A program made the position numbers and the translations under genes. From assembly GCA_003344405.1 (NCBI GenBank), contig NOWV01000396.1, positions 1 through 26,667 on the forward strand: a stretch of DNA of 26,667 bases. The letters run 5' to 3'. The stretch is from Trichoplax sp. H2 (taxonomy: Eukaryota; Placozoa; Uniplacotomia; Trichoplacea). The notes beneath the pieces were generated by a model. It saw only the letters and a program-made list of their open reading frames with translations. It made no database searches and was not told where the DNA came from. This document shows positions 20,025 through 26,667 of the stretch, one piece after another; position 1 is the stretch's first letter, and the number at the start of each line of letters is the position of its first letter.

Positions 20025-22731
20025 AAATTATGGATAATTTTAATTTTGATATCTGTTATTTACAAAAAACTTATTAGGTGTAGAGATGATCGAATCTATA
20101 AATCGATATCTTATTAATATAAAGCTGGTAGATAAATGTAGATCGTGATTAATAAATCAAGATCTTATCGATTTAAATCTTCACGTTGGACGGTAAACAA
20201 GAACAAGTATACTTCTCAATCTCGCCTAAACGATTTAAAGACCTAAATATAAGATGACCGGCAATTCGAAATTACTGAATGATAGTAGACTAAGGCAAAT
20301 ATGAAAACTAACTATGTTATCAACTAAAATCTTACTTCACCAAAAAACACTAATTATACATGCTCTGTGTTTAAATAGTGCTGCGATGATATTAATTATT
20401 CGGAATAAGATATTTAAATTGTATAACTGAGAAATGATAACGATAAATTCTAACCGTCAACCTTTAATGCAATCAGATAGTGATGATTTAAGCAAAGTAA
20501 ATGGAATATAACTCATAATAATGGAAAAATTGTTATAATAAATTTTGTGGATACTTGTATTTAAATGCAACAAGTACGATTCTTCCTATTTAACCTTTTT
20601 GTATTCTGACTCAAATGAATAAACAACCAGCGATCCTTAAAAGTTTGTGGCAATCTTGAATCAGCTAAATAATATCATATTGTATTCGTTTTTATTGATA
20701 AAAAGTAATAAAATCGTAGACACTATTTTATACTGATTATTATCTATGCAAAGAAGAAGTAATCTACGTTTTATAACAATACCTAATACTTTAGACAGTA
20801 AATACGTTCATACAATGGAAGTATAAACTTCTTTTATGTTAATAATGATACCACAATTTCTTATTAAGCAAGTCACAAAAAATTATATGCAACAAATGGA
20901 TTCGTTAATATTTCACATTACCAAATACATCTACCTTAGAGTGCATTCTGAGGGTAAACTTTTAATAGCTGATACAGTTTAAAACATCTAGAAAGCTGGA
21001 AAATGTCATTAAAAACATGATCCAAAGTTAATGTTCTAATTTATAGACTAAAATCAGCGATTTCGAAGTAAATTACTGATTAGGCTGATAAAAGAGTATT
21101 TGTTAAATTTTTTGTAATGTTAATGGATTAACTTATGCACTTAGGAGCATACTTGAAATAGTGTTGTTGTTTCTACACCATATTATATAATTTCTCCTGC
21201 TCCACCTCCTGTGGCTTAGAATAATTCATAGAATTTTAAAATATTAAAAACGTTTAATTTATATAAGGGATGCATCAATTTTATTATTAATTTATTCTAA
21301 GTGAATTGTATTTCGCTTAATAATTGCACTAACATTCTTTCCTTAATTCCTTGCTCAAGATTCAAAAATAAATAAGCGGTGCCATCAAGAGCACAAAAAC
21401 CAATATTTTACAGCTCTAGAACAAGCAGTTATCTAAAGCAATCAAAGGGTTGAGTAGCAAAGAAATTATCAGTAACGACTTCTTTCTACTATATCTGAAT
21501 TGTTAGAGTGATGTAAAGATCTATAGCTCTATTATTTACGTAATTTTGCTAATAAATCGTGCTATTGGGCATATACAAAAATATCAATATTTCAACAATC
21601 GTGCTACTATGCTATATGTATCCTGAATAAATTCTAGAGCGAGTGAGGTCACAATTGCTAACTAACTAAATGGCGACGATTAAATTGTAAAATGTCTTAC
21701 AATGAATTTAAGTCAAGTATGAACAATGATTAAGATATTATTATAGATTTAGATGAAAAAAGTGATTTCTAATCGATTGTACTTAATCTTTATGTTGTGT
21801 TTATCATACCATTTACAACATTTTAAGTAGGATTTTAAGTCATTGTGAAAACTATTAATCTGCATCAACTATCTTTACGAGAAATTTTGCTGATATTATT
21901 CTACCTATTTATCAACGTTACTGAACTCTTCTGGGCATATCTTGTTTAAATTGCCAAAATCTTTGTACGTATTTTTAAAAATATCTCTAAGCGAGCCTTA
22001 GTTAGCAACAACGCAACAATCGCAGGAGTTCGTTTATTGTTTCTTTATGTCATTGCAATGTTTTCTTTTCCTTCGTTAACATTTGCTTTTAGTGATTTAT
22101 TGTTGTCTATGCATAACTATAGTGCTATTCTAATTTTAAATTTCAATTATATGCAAATAGAAATGAAATCTACGGAACTAAGATGTCTTGTAACTACGGT
22201 CACTAAGGAGAAACTTTGAATAGAAATTTGGAGAGGCAATAGTATTATTTTAATCTGCTGCTGATTCAATACGTTATAATAGCCAAAGAAACTGGCCTAT
22301 TCACTTCTATTCGGCTTCTTTTCAGTATAATGCTGGAGTAGAGTTGTTTTTAAGGATAAATCGCCTAGCCGCCGTAGTAACTGGCGTAAAACTTAGGGTA
22401 TTAATTCTAAAGGCATTTCATACATAGTATAAATCAAGAAAATAAAACTGTCCTGAAGTAATCTATATTTATCCAGCTATCTATAATTAACATAATTCTT
22501 TCGTTAAAGACAACGGAAGCGTACTCTTATTACGGTACACTAATGTTAAATCTAAATACTGTGTATTAATTTTAAACAGTTTTTTAAGGTAGTCCGATGA
22601 GATTAAAGTGTTTTAGATAATCAATATTTGTAAACTATTGGATTCTAATTAATCGAAGACAATTTGATATCAAATATTTTAGTATAAGTCTTGACAGACA
22701 GTACATCCTACCGGTCTAGTTAAAATGTACT
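20025..22731. other. Gene-free stretch
   Basis: About 2.7 kb with no supportable gene. The plus-strand open frame at 22037-22219 has no domain features. The left end holds the 5' flank of the receptor gene; the right end is downstream of the CARD-Death gene and contains one half of a short direct repeat. Confidence 0.5.
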
Positions 22732-22758
22732 TTTATTCCGGTACACTAATATTCAATT
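22521..22758. repeat. Pair of diverged ~32-bp direct repeats
   Basis: GTACT[CT]TTATT[AC]CGGTACACTAAT followed by a similar tail occurs at 22521-22552 and again at 22727-22758, 206 bp apart, with about five mismatches. The second copy contains the candidate polyadenylation signal of the CARD-Death gene; in the first copy the hexamer is spoiled by one base. Confidence 0.7.
22732..22737 (-). terminator. Candidate polyadenylation signal AATAAA of the CARD-Death gene
   Basis: It lies on the minus strand about 73 nt after the TAG stop of the CARD-Death gene, a reasonable distance for a short 3' UTR. Evidence is the hexamer and its position only. Confidence 0.4.
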
Positions 22759-22809
22759 GTACATAACTTAATTGAAAATGTAAAACACAGACGTAAGCCT
22801 TAATTGAAG

Positions 22810-23069
22810 CTAAATTTTTTGAATTTTATCGGCTATCAAATTTTGATTCATGGAGCGTAACGCTCTAATTACTTCAGCAATATCTGCGTTTGTGCCGCGT
22901 TCATTTTTCCAAAATTCCAAAATTTTGTACATTTTGTCATATCGTGCAGAATTTGTTCCTTTAATCTCCTCAATCTCATTTGTTTTCAATCTTAAAGTAT
23001 TTCCCAAACGAAATGCAAGATCGTAACGAAGTTCTCCCGCAATAACGCGAAAGTATTTGTCAAATGGCT
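22810..23069 (-). CDS. Exon 4: Death domain
   Basis: The acceptor cgtattactttag at 23070 is strong and the entry is phase 1. The Death pattern is clear: F-R-V-I-A-G-E-L and L-A-F-R-L-G-N for helices 1-2, Y-D-K-M-Y-K-I-L-E-F-W for helix 4, A-D-I-A-E-V-I-R-A-L for helix 5 and L-I-A-D-K-I for helix 6, ending at TAG directly after the domain. Confidence 0.8.
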
Positions 23070-24611
23070 CTAAAGTAATACGAAAAAGTGTTAAAGCCTA
23101 ACGTATTAACTTTTACATATTTATCAATATAATCATTACGGTATTTACTTGCGTCATTTCATAAGTAGCTAATGTTACTGTAGTAAAATTAATATCGCCT
23201 AAGTTTCTTTTAATCAGAATATCATCAAAAATAGTAATATCAGTTTAATATTATCGACTAAAGTGAATAATCAATCGAAACCTCTAAACTTTTTCATTAT
23301 AGTACGGGTAGAAATTATCATTTTAATTTGCAATTTTGTATGCTATTGATGTAATATAGAAAATGAATGAAATTTGATTCAATATTCTGGAGATTAAAAG
23401 GCTGAACAAGTTGAAAATAAATTATATATGCCTACCTGAATTGTTGCCATTTTTACTACTATCTATAGGATTGGTTTGTTGAACGATGCGAGAGGAAATA
23501 ACTAGTAAATTAAAGGACGACATGTTATGTGTGAAGGTCAATACAAGTAAAAGAGTGATTAATACCTGTCCGATAAAAGTAAATTTAAATTAAAGTCTTT
23601 CACTTTAGTAGCTATATGCAAAAGATGATTGTTACCTGCATCAGCACCAATTCGATCCTCTAAAAAGGTAAGTAAACATTGCATAAGTTAGACCCTTTGA
23701 ACGTAAATGCGATGATGATCATTGATGGACGTCTTAAAACGAACTGATCGTTCTAAAGAAACACCTTAAAATACGTTATATATCTAGAATTATGTACTGG
23801 TAGTCATTTTAAATGTGTCGCTTGTTATTGAATGAATAATAAGTATAGACTAAATTTTTCTGGTAGATTAGAATGACGTCTCTAAGTATCAAATTAATGC
23901 AAATTTAATAAGTAATTATAGATACTAAATTTCATATCCATTATATTCTATTACAGTAAGCCATCACCGCTTGCCATTTAGTTAAGCATTTGAGCATATA
24001 AGAAAATATATCTTATATTTTACAAGTATTCTGGATTTAAATCGCTTCTCATCAGCTGTATATCATAATTTCTATGCAGAATTGCACGTTATAGAAGGAT
24101 TATCAAACGAATGACTAACTACGAGAAAAATTGTATATGACAATTCATTTACAGCAGCAGAATAAACTTGTATTTATAGAAATTCCGAAACTATGTTTCA
24201 GCTTAAAATGGTTTCTACTTCTGTTTCGGGCTTAGCAGGTAAATTTTATTCTGTTCAGATAAACATACCATTAACACTTGATGAGGCTTCTCCACTGTTC
24301 GAATCTACAGTTTTTATAACTTTCATTAGCTTCGTCTCTAGTTCTTTACCGAGTTCCTGAACGGTTTGTACATCACAATCCTGTAATATCTTACAAAACT
24401 GGACAATGTCTTCATCTCTTCTCTTTTGCAATATATCTATTAGTTCAAAATTTCTTTCTGATTCTTCATCAATTTTACGCAAACGCTTAGCATCACAGCT
24501 TGATAATATCTTCTCAACGACTAATTCGTTAATAATTTCAATGGAAGGAGTCTCTTTGTAAAGTCTTCTTAAGTATTTTCGAAATACATTTCTCGCTTCT
24601 CTCGATATCAT
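22810..24611 (-). CDS. CARD-Death adaptor with RAIDD-like layout (four-exon model)
   Basis: This is a small two-domain adaptor. The core exons are 24611-24269 (CARD) and 23069-22810 (Death), which join in phase 1 to give 200 aa. Two in-frame linker exons, 23659-23636 and 23501-23436, would raise this to 230 aa. Human CRADD/RAIDD is also N-terminal CARD plus C-terminal Death, at 199 aa, and links Death-domain platforms to caspase-2. The same kind of bridging role is inferred here, but the partners are unknown, and orthology cannot be claimed because the CARD is most like its neighbours in this window. The ATG is the first after an in-frame TAA; an acceptor-like ATACAG ends at 24621, so a 5' UTR intron is possible. 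The Death domain is closest to the C-terminal one at 3007-2733. Confidence 0.8.
23436..23501 (-). CDS. Exon 3: 66-nt linker exon
   Basis: The acceptor is tcctttaatttactag and the donor TCAG^GTAGGC. It is phase 1 on both sides and open throughout, encoding 22 residues of polar linker ending D-S-S-K-N-G-N-N-S. The Asn/Ser-rich composition fits an interdomain linker. Confidence 0.5.
23636..23659 (-). CDS. Exon 2: 24-nt linker micro-exon
   Basis: The acceptor is strong (tttacttaccttttTag) and the donor good (GCAG^GTAACA). It is phase 1 on both sides and adds eight residues (E-D-R-I-G-A-D-A). Only transcripts can prove use of so short an exon. Confidence 0.45.
24269..24611 (-). CDS. Exon 1 of the CARD-Death gene: CARD domain
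   Basis: It encodes residues 1-114: a complete CARD starting M-I-S-R-E-A-R-N-V-F, followed by a Ser/Asn-rich tail (S-N-S-G-E-A-S-S-S-V-N). The donor AATG^GTATGT at 24268 is phase 1, and reading through it meets a stop after a few codons. It aligns without large gaps to the CARD of the CARD-TIR gene. Confidence 0.8.
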
Positions 24612-26667
24612 GCTTGATGTCTGTATAAATTCTAAATAAATGAAATATTAAAAGCTTTAATTAAAGGGCTAGCTTAAAGATAAAGTGCATATATATTGAT
24701 CAAAATGCGATACATTAAGAATTTACTTAGTAAATTCACGAGTTTTTATGCCGTAAAATAATTATGAAATTATTATGAGCTGTAAACTTTAACTCTATAT
24801 GTCTACCAACATTTATAAATTTCATACTAATATTTTGAAAGTATTTTCTTTCAAGCAAAACCGTTACCATGTAATATTTAACAGATACTGCAATGAATAC
24901 TGTAATCCATCGTTAGTTCAAATGTCATGCATCAATCTTATGGAATACTTTACATATGTAAGGCGCTTAACAAACAGTAGGTTTAATCTATTGCAATTCT
25001 GAGCACAATGGTCAGATAATATAAACATTCATGTACTCAAAAAATATATTATACTGATAAACATATCAATACGATTTCGTAATGATCTCATATTTAAACG
25101 TAGTAAAATTAAAAAATTTTCTCACGTCTAGAAATTAGAAACATAACAATTAAGGCGTTACTTATTAATCTAAGCTATCAATTGTGCACTGCTAGGTAAA
25201 GACTGTGACAGTCTTAATGCTGCTATATATAGATTGCTACGGAAATATCTATGCTATGAAATTTTGTTAGCCTATCATTGTGATTGTAACTTTACTAATC
25301 AGAAAGATTGAAGATTATCATGTAAACGTTCGGAGATGGGACATGTCATAATCTGATTATCCTGTATCAGTTATTAGATATGATAGTTCGTAAATGATGT
25401 TATTTTCATTAGATAACGGTAAGAAAAAGTATTCTCTAGTTAAAAGGAAGGTCTTAACGTTAATAGTACTATTTAAGATTCATGAGCTATTGTAGAAGAG
25501 TCTATAAATGCGGTACGGTATTCAAAATAATGAAAAGAGTTCTTAAATTAGTATTTAAAGCAAAGTACCAGGCACCCAATACTTTATGTTCTTCGTTATC
25601 AGAGGAAAGTGTTCTCGATAGCGCAGATTTAGATCGCTGATACGTGACTCAGGAGACAACTTATTGATCGTAATTTATGCTGCGTTACTGCAAAGCTTTT
25701 ATCTAGTCAAGATCTCTAATGTATCACAACGATGATCAATTGATTTTAATATAATCGAGAAAGCAAAAACTTGTCACTTCTATCAATTTACGTAGCCGTT
25801 AATACTTCGTCATGTACGTGGATCAAGAATAAGAAGCTTTTAAATAGGAAGCTCTATGCTAACAACGTTTGCTTTTGAAAGATATACTAAATTACCAAAA
25901 TTTATTAGTTAGCTGGCAGAAAGTAGCATCTTACATTGAATTAAGTTATTTTGATCTAGGATTTGAATCACTTTAGATATTTAGTTGCAAACTCACTGAA
26001 AGGATTAGACTTGATTAGATCCTTCAAGATCGTTATTTATCTCTAAATAAGCACTACTGTAGTAAATAAAGTAACAAAAAGGTAGCGTTCAGCAGCTGGT
26101 AGAAATTAGATTCATGGGTTTAGAAACATCAATTTACATGGGGAATTCATCGATTTGGGAATAGAATGACAAAGTTATTAACTAGGTTGGCATTATTAGG
26201 CATTTATATTCACGATTTATCTCTAGACAAGCAGCACTACAGTAAGAAAAGTAACATATCTATGGATTAAATTGAAGTTATTTTATTTTCGATAATGATA
26301 TCTCGTATCATGTCTATCATAGATACTACACAGTTTATAAGAATTGATATAAGATTAGATTATTACATATCATTGTTGCCCCTTCGTAAACGTTATAACT
26401 GACTAAATCTAAATAGGTATCATTAATATTACGTCAGTAGACGTTCTAGGATTGACATTTATTTAATTAAAACTTACTCCTCCTTACACCTGGTCAATTC
26501 AATGGCTGTTGATTGTGTGCACAGTGTAAATTGGCTTTATCGTTTTATACCTTAATTTATCTAAATAGATGTCAAATGTAGCACATAATTTGTCATAATC
26601 TAGCACGATAGATGCCTAGATCAACAATCGTACCTGTACAATTTGGTTACAATATTTCTAGCGGTAG
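24612..26667. other. Gene-free stretch upstream of the CARD-Death gene
   Basis: No coding region is supportable; the plus-strand frame at 24799-25002 has no domain features. The left end is the 5' flank of the CARD-Death gene. No clear promoter element was seen. Confidence 0.5.
26033..26256. repeat. Pair of diverged ~43-bp direct repeats
   Basis: A segment beginning TTATTTATCTCTA at 26033 and running to AAGTAACA near 26076 recurs at 26213-26256 with several substitutions and a 1-bp length difference, 180 bp apart. The shared core is TTTATCTCTA...AAGCA...CACTAC...GTAA...AAGTAACA. Confidence 0.6.

Noticed and set aside
23140-23195. Open segment following tttactacag and ending in CAA^GTAAAT in the CARD-Death gene
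   Set aside because: With a phase-1 entry it leaves in phase 0, which would break the frame into the Death exon.

Overview
The window looks like nuclear DNA of an early-branching animal. It is strongly A+T-rich, its genes are interrupted by GT-AG introns, and the proteins (CARD, Death, TIR, Roc-COR, a rhodopsin-like receptor) are animal cell-death, innate-immunity and signalling families. A placozoan such as Trichoplax is my best guess from composition, intron size and gene content. That is an inference, not a match to a known sequence.

All recognisable genes lie on the minus strand. From high to low coordinates they are: (C) a CARD-Death adaptor, 24611-22810; a class A GPCR, 20024-18995, with one reading-frame break; (A) a CARD-TIR adaptor, 14606-12629; and (B) a large CARD-Death-Roc-COR-Death protein, 7804-2733. 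The three CARD genes look like relatives. Each opens with a homologous CARD exon starting M-(V)-[LI]-S and ending in a phase-1 donor. The C-terminal Death domains of B and C are also close to each other.

I built the gene models by hand from domains, splice signals and codon phase. Between the domain exons I found short linker exons of 51, 60, 39, 27, 24 and 66 nt. Every intron between modules is phase 1, so each internal module or linker exon can be added or skipped without breaking the frame. The one exception is a phase-0 intron inside the TIR domain. Full-length models are 1001 aa (B), 275 aa (A) and 230 aa (C).

CARD, Death and TIR domains act by like-with-like assembly, and Roc-COR is a GTPase switch. 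The cluster could therefore be a local signalling set: a GTPase scaffold with three interaction domains, plus two small adaptors that could bridge from it to a TIR output or a Death/CARD output. This is inference from architecture and shared exon design.

The gap between genes B and A holds two unusual repeats: ten units of a 108/116-bp tandem repeat (8268-9303), and a 367-bp element (10018-10384). The element has terminal inverted repeats and a possible 4-bp target duplication, and is filled with 15 copies of a 20-bp unit whose two variants alternate perfectly. The remaining gaps (1-2732, 10389-12608, 14607-18994, 20025-22731, 24612-26667) show no supportable gene.
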